Assembly (NCBI GenBank): GCA_947568835.1
Contig: OX387603.1
Coordinates: 27,676,651-27,740,650 of the forward strand
Direction of reading: 5' to 3'
Length of the DNA: 64,000 nucleotides
Origin: Protonemura montana
Lineage: Eukaryota > Arthropoda > Insecta > Plecoptera > Nemouridae
Shown here: positions 57,401 through 64,000 of the stretch, piece by piece
How the letters are laid out: every line of letters starts with the position of its first letter
Numbering within the stretch: the first letter of the stretch is position 1
Translations under genes and position numbers: made by a program
Notes under the pieces: model-generated
Databases searched by the model: none
The model's input: only the letters and a program-made list of their open reading frames with translations
Told to the model about the DNA's origin: nothing

Positions 57401-60392
57401 CTCAGTCAGCGAAATGGCCAGGGATTGAGGGAGAGAGGTTCCAGAACAGAAGTCGGCCGGAACTCCTTCCTGGCCAGAACCATTAGGGAGTGGAACCAGC
57501 TGGAAGCCCCCATAAGGGAGAAATCAAATGAATGCACAACAAAAACATTTAAGAGAAGATTAAATGCGTGCACTAACTGAAGTTCCTAAAAAAAAAAAAA
57601 AAAAAAAAAAAAAATGCTAGTCTATTATATAGTAATATAGTATTAAGCTACTACTATTAGTCTAGATGTAATATTATTCCTTGCCAATGTACACTATGTG
57701 CGCTTGTAAGATGTAAATAAATGAAAATGAAATGAAAAACTAATTTATATATTTTTTTAAATCGATTTATTTTTCGTCCAATTTTACTGTATTAATACTG
57801 TCGCCTACACGTAATTACGCTCTCGTCAGGATGGTCATTTTGGTGTAAGGACCAAACACAGTATTATCTTGTCAACACACAGAAAACTTACAACAACTCT
57901 CTTTTAAATATGAGAACAACCCTCAAACCCAACACTCGACTTCACTCCACGAGTCTAGCACCTCAATAGCTAGCTCTTCCTTTAGCGGGAATTCAAATCT
58001 TATCTAATGTTGTTCTAACATTACTACCAAACTAACAGTCTTGATAATGCTAGCGCCAACGCTGGCGAAACGTCGACCACCGACACGGTCCTTTTTAGGA
58101 CCAAAAAACCATTCAACAGAGCAAAAACCGTTTTCACCTACACTACCAAACTTATTTTTTATATTCTTTCAATTTCAGTTTGAAGAGCCATTGTGTTATG
58201 GTGAGCCACCAGAGCATGGATATGAGCTTCAGTGCTTACGAGTGAGAGAATACAACGACAATCTCTCTGATGGTGAGTCATAACCACTTTGTCAACAATT
58301 TTATTTTTAAAGACTGTGATTAACACTTCTAGACGCCAAGATTTTCTACGAGTTTCTAATCAATTTTCTTGTTCGATAAAACAGTGTTTCAGGTCCTTCT
58401 TAGCCATTGCAAGTGCCTGAAGAACGTTACCTTGGAGGTGCGAAAGTTATCAATACACAATTCCCACTGCGTAGCAATTGCAGAGAATACGGCGCTTGAG
58501 TTTTTGAGCTTGAGCTGCACGGGTTTGACATTTATAGGGTTACTCAACATCATACGAAATTGTCGAAGGTGAGGTGGGATCCGATTGAGATTGTTTCTGT
58601 TGTCGTATTGTATTTTTATTGAAATTTGGCCAAGTACCAAGTACCTGTAAGAAGCATAAGACATACTTGCATGAGTAGCGCTAGGAACTTGTACGTGAAG
58701 GATTTACCAAGTACCTGTAAGAAGCATAAGACATACTTGCATGAGGAGCGCTAGGAACTTGTATGTGAAGGATTTACCAAGTACAAAATCAGTAGAAGCG
58801 GGTTATTTTTTTTCCGGCTGTGTTTGGAGTTGATATGTTAACCTGCTAAGTGTTTCTCATTTTAGCAAAGCAGCGGGTGTTTCTGGTAAGATAGAATTAA
58901 TGGCAACGTCTAATGATTTTTCAGTCTTCATACTTTTGAATACGGAAAGTACATCCCAATGACACCCTCCGCGGTCCAAACGCTGGTAAATGAGCTCTCC
59001 AACCAGATGAAAGTCATCGACGTTTTCAGATATAATGAGTCGCTGCAGGATGATCGTAAGTTTGGACTTATTTAGAGACTCTTCTGGCTACCAGATCATT
59101 GGCTAACATATCTATGATCAGTGATCACAATATTGGCAAGGTCTGAAGACGTAGCTGTGGTTGTGCCAATACATTAAAAAAAAACACCATATTTTCACAA
59201 CAAATAACTGCCTTTCTTTCGTAACTGACTAACTTCCCAACTTATTTCACGTTAGCTTTTCTTTTTTTTGGTGCTGACCTCATTTATAGAAGGTGTGGAA
59301 GAATTAACAATGTTTCAGCACCTTGTGACTTTTGCAGATCTTGCTACACTCGTAAAAAACTGTCCGAACATGACAGACTTGAATTTGAACGGGTGTCAGA
59401 ACATAACAGAAGCATCGGTGCATCATCTGGCATTGCTGCAAAAACTGGACAACCTTAACATAGCCGGATGTGCCAAACTACCTTACAATGCAATTGCGTA
59501 CGTACATCACTGGCACTGGAATTATTTGGTTGCTTAAAATTAATCGGATGAGCTTAGTGAACGAAGCGAGCAAAACTTAGACTCAATTTGACCACTCGGG
59601 GCCGATTTCACCAACGCTGTCCAAATCAAGCGTTGATTTTCCCCGTTAAGCCGACATTTTGAAAGCAAATGTTTAAAGGCAATAAAAAGAGGTAAATTTA
59701 AATTTGACGATGATTAAGGAAGACTTTGTCCTGTCACAAAAAAGAAATGTTATTTAGCAGCCGTCACTATTTTCTCTCTGCCCAAATCACCATTTAATAT
59801 TTGAATCTCATTGGATGAGGGTTATTTGGAGGTCAAAGTAAGTAGTCCCACTAATATTTTATTTCTATTTCATATCATAAAATATTTTGTTTGGAAGCAA
59901 ACATATTGTTAAAAAGTAAAAACTATTTCTTTCTTTTTCTTTGTGTATTGTTTCAATTTTTTAGTTTGCTATTATCAAAATATCATTGTTTTAAAGCAAA
60001 TAACTGTGTTGGTTAAAATAACCTCTAAACGTCGTTTAAGAGCGTTTTAAACTGCGTTGGTCAATCGGCCCTGCAAAGAAAGGAGAAATGTAACGTTTTG
60101 CACCTTGTAGCAATAACTTGCAAGTATATGGAAGTTAACATTCCTTTACATCCACTTTCAAATGTGAAGTTGCATTAGAAATTAACACAAATCTGGAGAC
60201 GACAAAAACTCGTAGGATAGATGGGAGTAGATTCATACTTTCGTAAAGCTATCTGCCTCATTTGTAGCAGAAACAAAGATTTGGCCGAAGATTGAAATAA
60301 AAATCTATTTTTAACCAGAATATTTTTGTTTCAGACGTTTACCTCGCTTGCAGCCCTTCAAAACGCTGTGGTATACGATCACCTTTAATTGA
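51455..60392 (+). CDS. Skp2: SKP2-like F-box / leucine-rich-repeat protein, complete
   Basis: Substrate receptor of an SCF ubiquitin ligase; SKP2 directs turnover of cell-cycle inhibitors. Exons: 51455-51688, 58179-58272, 58385-58568, 58925-59055, 59290-59497, 60335-60392, giving 302 aa in consistent phase. The F-box is at ~7-48 (LLPEEILLKIFCNLPKRSL...PTLWKQV). LRRs follow: CKCLKNVTLEVRKLS, NTALEFLSLSCTGL, LATLVKNCPNMTDLNLNGCQ and LQKLDNLNIAGCAKLP. Their order and FADLATLVKNCPN match SKP2. It is shorter than vertebrate SKP2 (~424) because the long N-terminal extension is absent. An in-frame TGA upstream fixes the start at 51455. Intron 1 (6.5 kb) holds a full-length LINE in the same orientation and a fold-back element. 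Another FBXL is possible but less likely. Confidence 0.85.
51868..52183. mobile_element. Fold-back MITE in SKP2 intron 1
   Basis: Inverted arms: ACCGTTGAGTGTAGGTTATA then GGTAGAGTTTCAA on the left, and TTGAAACTCTACC then TATAACGTACACTCAACGGT on the right. An inner pair (AGTAGGTTACTCGCTT / AAGCGAGTTAACCTAC) lies within them. It is ~316 bp and non-coding. Confidence 0.8.
52761..54101 (+). CDS. LINE ORF1: PHD finger plus TARG1/OARD1-like macrodomain (446 aa)
   Basis: Residues 32-76 form a C4HC3 PHD finger (C32, C35, C45, C48, H53, C56, C73, C76), a known feature of ORF1 proteins in several CR1-group LINEs. Residues ~120-155 hold a CxxC pair and a likely coiled coil. A Gln/Lys-rich linker runs to ~285. 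Residues ~292-435 match the ADP-ribose glycohydrolase TARG1 (OARD1) along its whole length: EGDLFTQTDGSYSLGHCVSE, KKKVGEVAILKEGDRYIYYL, ITKKLAS and LGSGLDRLEW. The two residues essential in TARG1, the Lys of ITKK (here K365) and the Asp of GLDRL (here D406), are both present, so hydrolase activity is plausible. The stop overlaps the ORF2 start by 10 nt. Function in retrotransposition is inference. Confidence 0.9.
   Translation: MAGSQDIRKMADELGRQDANSEVNCKPNRNNCPLCTKIVKSGLQCVVCSHWFHFTCVNRVGKDYKLKVSDLVCTDCESVIKDGEVNDRPTIASSAVEDSVTVVDKEIRMDKKRNEKKKCSKCDGAGREFERMWLEIDMLKAQLQGVTSQLNGFEDEVRSTMTATSEPTVKNQEPNPDQKQQPSKQQPATSNQQAGISKTFEQQMADYKKDQAQKHQGSTKIDPKSKNRSREVPTDRRPKVDKMYDLLTLDALGDKRTKRKPTTNRKSNGKRGDTTSDPSKTTEEQEMVMNRMMVRECEGDLFTQTDGSYSLGHCVSEDLLMSRGIAAEFKSRFGNMDVLISQKKKVGEVAILKEGDRYIYYLITKKLASEKPNMQDLVKTVEAMKQHSLTNNVRKIGIPRLGSGLDRLEWRAVKDVVKKNLRRHQCGNISVPSITTFAQENKGTCQ
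54092..57232 (+). CDS. LINE ORF2: endonuclease-reverse transcriptase, ended by a premature TAG
   Basis: 1046 codons from the ATG that overlaps the ORF1 stop. Residues ~5-145 are encoded by the minisatellite (SGRESVNKDS repeats). The endonuclease domain starts at ~230 (LMLINARSLLNKIDDL), with VVVVETWLSDE, NGGGVLIA, GDWNFPNIKW and SDHKLVL active-site regions. The reverse transcriptase spans ~700-950: YRPISLTS, FLDMRKAFDSVPHALL, SGVPQGSVLGPLLF, and the catalytic FADD at 883-886. After TAG (57230-57232) the same frame continues for 116 codons to 57580 with family-typical C-terminal sequence (RTIREWNQLEAP, FKRRLNA), so the stop is a nonsense mutation truncating the protein. Confidence 0.92.
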   Translation: MPVNHSPSSRFTNSSGRESVNKDSSGRESVNKDSKRRESVNHSHSPSSRFTNSSGRESVNKDSKRRESVNHSHSPNSRFTNSSGRESVNKDSSGRESVNKDSKRRESVKHSHSSRFMDSRGRESVNHSHSSRSMDSSGREMRWIFGTSGTETPGAPAGWRHQGNGKWHRNLGTLGTKTKTKGTLKPSPGGERGGPTSKLGRTVKEREYYCAKNAVYKCRVKRKDTCGSSLKLMLINARSLLNKIDDLRTLTITYEPDAVVVVETWLSDEITQGELMLNGYTIHRRDRNRNGGGVLIACKEHLSATKQWEDDEHEILCVKIGGNDNPTVVVGGYRTGPGGAAFLECLARRVEMLGPDTKVLLAGDWNFPNIKWCINLRETGGGVQTQVNFLMGMGFEQAVQEGTRELADGRSNLLDVVLVKPRNIIIKSEVTEGISDHKLVLIEVENDRIAKAEQTCKTRVVWQYKKVDKAGLKQELWDNFEEWTLSKGTVEARWIEMMAIMRAACNRHIPSKIIKVSSDPPYYNRTIRKLKREARVICKNRARIANGGWRLKMKRKQIKKAIGESQDKFFMSMLKNGEKEGWRNLYGHVRRTRGGGHTIPKLVDTDGVEHTSAKSKADALNRYYSMVFAAGEKHKKQIRCNTRGQAPMACRIEFVLQAIKSRKNGKAPGQDGLTATFLKTAGLEAAMYLDSLFNQIIVDGVIPTGWKKAIVIPIHKGGEKRKVENYRPISLTSIACKVLEKIVCNYLRKILHDEKWLSQAQHGFRAMHSCETQLVALTQELADVIDKGGVVDAAFLDMRKAFDSVPHALLIKKLDRIVEDKAVLNLIIDFLTNRVQVVSVEDKLSTEADVTSGVPQGSVLGPLLFIIFINDIEEVVSGRIRLFADDCIVYRQIRDRKDEEAFQMDIEAIDKWMDDNSMQLNLDKCEVVRFGKKKTKCNREYELKGKEIKWSKGYKYLGVWLDEKLDWKGQVERVATKGIWCLNFVMRILRGTHKSVKAQAYKTLVRPILEYGGMVWDPYHIDQVKAVERVQRMAARRVMGRMKRWR
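54104..54512 (+). repeat. 30-bp-based minisatellite at the ORF1/ORF2 junction
   Basis: Repeats of a 30-bp unit (core GGCCGAGAGTCGGTGAACAA) interspersed with ~27-bp CCACAGCCCCAGCAGCCGTT blocks. All periods are multiples of three, so every frame stays open through it: SGRESVNKDS in ORF2, QQWPRVGEQG in a third frame, and also both of the longest antisense frames. Confidence 0.85.
57740..58178 (+). other. Rest of SKP2-like intron 1, no feature seen
   Basis: Intronic DNA between the LINE 3' end and exon 2. No coding sequence was recognised. Confidence 0.4.
58640..58790. repeat. ~76-bp tandem duplication in SKP2-like intron 3
   Basis: Two adjacent copies of a unit starting CCAAGTACCTGTAAGAAGCA and ending AACTTGTAYGTGAAGGATTTA, differing at two or three positions. 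Confidence 0.85.
59598..60073. mobile_element. MITE-like interspersed element, copy 3
   Basis: Ends based on GGCCGATTTCACCAACGC and its inverse GCGTTGGTCAATCGGCC. The interior is shared with the copies at 11 kb and 44.6 kb. It lies in the last intron of the SKP2-like gene. Confidence 0.7.
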
Positions 60393-61431
60393 GGAGGAAT
60401 TTTGTTCAAGACTGAAGAAATCTTCTCTGAGATTTAGGTCTCAGTTATGATCCACGAGCCACAGCTGAGCAGGATCAGTTATTGTCATCTTTTGCCAGCA
60501 CATTCTTCACAAGTGATAAAAAATGTTCCTATTTGTATTATTTTATCTGCGTTCAGAAGATGATGTCCAGTGTTTTGTAATTATTGCTTAGCTTATGGTA
60601 CTTACTGAGAAAATATGTTATTTGTAAAAACTTTGTAGACCCTGTGCTCAACCTTCAACAAGTAAATTTCAGCCAAATGTTATGTATTGTTACATTTTGG
60701 GTCCCACCCAAGAAGATGGGACCAAGTCTGGGAACCCTGGAATAATCATACACAATATGTCCAAAAAAACCACTGCTGCTAAGTATAGAATACCTAATCA
60801 CATCCTATGGTTTTCATGGAAAATGTCTCCCTATTGGCAAGCTTTCCAGTATAAAGTTGATTATGCATTTCCACAGACTCTAGGTATAGGGTCTATGATC
60901 TGACAGGTTCAAGGAGCTGGGTCTCGTGATTGCATTTACTCCTTGCATCAATCGATCTTTAGTACTAAGTGCTGATCCTATAGATGCTTGTTACTTTGTG
61001 AAGATCCTCAATCTTCATTTTATCTAAAGAATAAATTTGATTACACACAAATTTTCCTTGGCAAGATTTAGGAAGAAATGCAAGGGATGCAAATGGATTT
61101 GGCTTCTCATTTTATAATCCCGAAATATTGTCATGCTCATCTTAAAACGCACTCAGTTTGCGAAGCCCTAGTATTTTAGAATATTACTAATTATTATTCT
61201 ATGCAAGTATAACTATAAACAAAGATTATAGTACTAGTATCATTCATTACACAACGATTACACACTCAACGCTAGTATTTTTGCTACAAACTACTAATTG
61301 AATGTCTCCCGCCAAAACAGGTGTATTTTCTGGATCTTTGTTCTGGATGAAACTCTGATCTGACAGGTGGTGTGGACAGTCTAATTTAGATTTGCTACTA
61401 ATGTAACCGTACGATTTACTTCACGTTTATA
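60393..61431 (+). other. SKP2-like 3' UTR and PUS3 upstream region
   Basis: No further gene is seen. AATAAA at 61030-61035 is a candidate polyadenylation signal for the SKP2-like gene. The PUS3 start lies ~400 bp beyond, so its promoter must be in 61040-61430. Confidence 0.4.
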
Positions 61432-63704
61432 ATGACCAGCGTATCTTTGAAGAAGAAGAATAAAAAGGGAGTACCTCGGGAGGAATTAGAACTTCTATCG
61501 AAAGAGGTGCGAACCGCTTTAACTGTCTTAACCTAAAAGCAGGACCATGCTTTGACAGATTTTATTTGAATAAGTTTATCTGAACATAATAAACTGAACA
61601 ATTAATTTTCTACTCTCTTTCTAGGATTTGATCGATAGAATTCTTCAACTAGAGGCTCACACGTACCAGCTAAGGAACATCATAACCAAGAAGGATGAAG
61701 ACTCCTTGATTAAGGGTGGACGAAAGCCAAATCAAAGGAAATTTGATTTTTCGAAATGCTTAAAACGCCATGTTTTCATCAAGCTTCTCTACATGGGCTG
61801 GGATTACCAGGGCTTTGCGACTCAGGAAGACACAAATCGTACAATAGAATTTGAACTATTTCGAGCTCTGGAAATGTCATGCCTGCTAGAGAGCCGACAG
61901 ACCAGTAACTACAACCGATGTGGCCGAACAGACAAAGGTGTCAGCGCTTTTAGCCAAGTAATCTCACTAGATGTTCGCAGTCGTCTCTCAGCTGATGATC
62001 AAGGCAAGCTGTCAGAAGAATTGCCATATTCCAAACTTCTCAATAGGTAAAACGTGATCTGTTGAAGGATTTTTCTCTGTTGAACAATTTAAACAAAAAC
62101 ATGTAACGGTCCTTTTAATGCTTTCCTGTCAACAGACTCCTACCGAAAGACATCCGTGTCGTAGCATGGTCTCCTGCTACTCAAGACTTGTCTGCCCGAT
62201 TTGACTGCCGGCTACGTGAATACAAGTATTTCTTTCCTCGAGGTGATCTAGACATTGATGTGAGCAAAAGCAGTAGTCAATTATTATGTTTATTCTTCAA
62301 ATGATTTATTTTTACTGTTTTATTATGATGAATTCCAGGCTGCTTCCTAATAGATATATCTTAGCATTTTAAATTTTTAGTGGGTTTTTCATTTCAGTTT
62401 TTTTTGTTCTAATAGATAGCCACCTTAAACCAGCACGGCATTAACATGTTTAAACAACGAGATATAATTTGATCAAAACCGGGAAGACTTAATTTTTGTT
62501 TGTTTCACATTCTGTGTAGGTCAGCCTCGTCACTTATCAGTGTTACTTTTGTAATCAGCTTAATAAATAAATTGCTGCTACCAAGCGCTATACAAGCGTA
62601 GGTATTAAATTTGAAACGTCAACAAACCCCTTTTGCAGGCGATGAACAAAGCCGCTCAGTTCCTGTTGGGAATCCACGACTTCCGGAATCTGTGCAAAAT
62701 GGATGTCGGCAACGGCGTAACCAACTACGAGCGGCGAGTTTCCAGCGCCAACATCACGTTGGTCGATACACAAGAGGAAGGTTTGTATCTGCGATGGACA
62801 CTCGGTACCTACTTGATATCTACATTCCTTCTTGTTGGCGCTCTGTTCAAGTGGTTGCAACTTACAATACAGACATTTCATGTACCACTTCAACCAAGAA
62901 TGTGTTTCAACACCTTTCCAAAACTGCTTGAAGTAGCTTAGAGGACAGTCATAGCTCTTTGAAGTTGTCCTTTTGGTCTGTTATTTATTTGTGCACGGCT
63001 TTGCTTCAATCTAAAGAATGTGTTACGAAATAGCGATGTTTTATTTTAGGCTACGGCATGTGCGTATTCTCGATTGTCGGAGCTGCCTATTTGTGGCATC
63101 AGATTCGCTGCATCATGGGGATCTTGCTTTTGATTGGTCAACGCAAAGAAGAGCCAGAAGTCATCGAGAGGCTGTTGAACATTGATACCAATCCCAGGTA
63201 ACTTGATTTTACCCTGAAATGTGTAAACAAATAGACTAGTCGGTACTTAATTCAAGCATAACCTGTTTGGCTAGATTGAAAATTAATAGTTTTTTTAAGA
63301 GAAAATATGTACACATATTGTATGAAAAACTGTGTGAAGCGTAAATAAGTAAAGAAATGTATACGACTGTCAAAAACCGAGCTTGTTAGGTTAAAAAAGG
63401 GTAACATAAAAGACTATCTATGAATTTCAGTTGCCAAAGTTAATGAATGTTTACTATCTGACATGGTGTTTTCAATGATACTTAGAGCTACGTTATCAAT
63501 TTTATGAGATGTCCCTGGAAGTGATTTTATTTCCGCTATCATTTGGGTTCTCAGCAAGCCTCAGTATTGCCTGGCACACGAGTTGCCTCTGAACCTGTTC
63601 CGCTGTGAGTTTGATCCCGGAGCTACGCAGTGGTTTGTTGACGCTGAGGAGATGACGGATGTAGTCACAGTGCTACAAGAGGCTTGGGCACTCAACACAA
63701 TCAA
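61432..63704 (+). CDS. PUS3: tRNA pseudouridine(38/39) synthase PUS3, 5' six exons, 3' end off the right edge
   Basis: TruA-family enzyme (Deg1/PUS3) that makes pseudouridine at positions 38/39 of the tRNA anticodon arm. Exons: 61432-61506, 61625-62046, 62136-62259, 62639-62780, 63050-63197, 63555-63704, in consistent phase (353 codons plus 2 nt). A basic N-terminal leader (SLKKKNKKG) and a short coiled coil (LIDRILQLEAHTYQLRNII) precede the catalytic domain. The catalytic Asp is in CGRTDKGVSA (D128). REYKYFFPRGDLD, FLLGIHDFRNLCKMD and YLWHQIRCIMGILLLIG are family blocks. At 63703-63708 the frame could read AAG TAA; I prefer a GTAAGA donor because the human protein continues ~100 residues further and phase is kept. 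The remainder is outside the window. Confidence 0.93.
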
Positions 63705-64000
63705 GTAAGATTGGCTGGAAGCCAGCCTTGGTGTCTAATGACACCATTCATTTGACAAACTAATTTTACAGAATTTCTGCTATAGTTGTTACAGCCCCAA
63801 ACTTATGGATACAATTTCAGTGTGATTTCAGTGATGCAATTTGAAGATACTTACTTTAATTGCAAGATATTTCCCAAGATGTTGAATTGCTAGAAAAATT
63901 CTCAATAATAGCTTATAAAAAAAAACATCTTGGCAAGACAAAAACTGTAGATCAGGAGGAAAATGGCAGATAACAGCAGAGATGATTGTTAGTGTTTTAA
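63705..64000 (+). other. Right edge: PUS3 intron or 3' region
   Basis: AT-rich, with no recognisable PUS3 C-terminal exon. It is read as the start of an intron. Confidence 0.4.

Larger units (their letters stand above)
52735..57739 (+). mobile_element. Full-length CR1/L2-group non-LTR retrotransposon (LINE)
   Basis: Two overlapping ORFs, an apurinic-like endonuclease plus reverse transcriptase in ORF2, no RNase H, and a 3' end of short ATGAA-type repeats (AAATGAAAATGAAATGAAAA). This is how CR1/L2/Rex1-type LINEs end. An A-run (57589-57613) lies inside the 3' UTR. The 5' boundary is a guess (just upstream of ORF1) and no target duplication was found. It sits in the sense orientation in SKP2-like intron 1. 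The near-intact frames point to a young insertion. Confidence 0.85.

Noticed and set aside
63705-63708. TAA right after ATCAAG as the PUS3 stop codon
   Set aside because: GTAAGA fits a splice donor in phase, and the protein would otherwise lack ~100 residues. Not fully excluded, since the downstream exon is outside the window.

Overview
This is a eukaryotic window from an invertebrate animal. The introns are short and AT-rich, the codons of the conserved genes are GC-richer, tRNA and 5S-like RNA-polymerase-III sequences are present, and about a third of the DNA is repeats. Protein matches made by eye (dynactin p150, GLIS/lame duck-type zinc fingers, a CxxS GILT, MOB3, RpL32) fit an arthropod best. 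I cannot name the species.

Layout, left to right. (1) 1-14.2 kb, minus strand: the 5' 725 codons of dynactin p150Glued (13 exons). Its introns hold two hAT-type elements, a tRNA-derived SINE, a 41-bp minisatellite, a ~2-kb 38-bp minisatellite and a MITE-like element. (2) 14.2-19 kb: intergenic DNA with one intact tRNA-Ala(AGC) and a 5S-rRNA-derived SINE whose head has expanded to six tandem copies. (3) 19.9-26.65 kb, plus strand: a complete eight-exon GLIS-family five-zinc-finger transcription factor (534 aa). (4) 27.7-31.7 kb, minus: a complete five-exon GILT-like lysosomal thiol reductase (209 aa). (5) 32-39.3 kb: a repeat block with a tRNA-like SINE duplication, two inverted 5S-SINE copies, and a 3.5-kb DNA transposon with ~570-bp terminal inverted repeats around a decayed gene. 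(6) 40.9-44.1 kb, plus: complete MOB3-type kinase activator (225 aa). (7) 49.2-50.6 kb, minus: complete ribosomal protein L32 (135 aa). (8) 51.5-60.4 kb, plus: complete SKP2-like F-box/LRR protein (302 aa); its first intron contains a 5-kb LINE. (9) 61.4-63.7 kb, plus: the first six exons of PUS3 tRNA pseudouridine synthase, running off the right edge.

The host genes are unrelated housekeeping or regulatory genes (microtubule motor transport, transcription, lysosomal reduction, Hippo-type signalling, translation, ubiquitin ligation, tRNA modification). They do not form a pathway. The unusual content is in the mobile elements. The LINE at 52.7-57.74 kb has an ORF1 that joins a PHD-type zinc finger to a TARG1/OARD1-like macrodomain with both catalytic residues present. 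The long-TIR element at 35.75-39.28 kb carries remnants of a poorly characterised multicopy metazoan protein family. All exon boundaries were deduced by hand from reading frame, splice consensus and phase; every predicted junction is phase-consistent.
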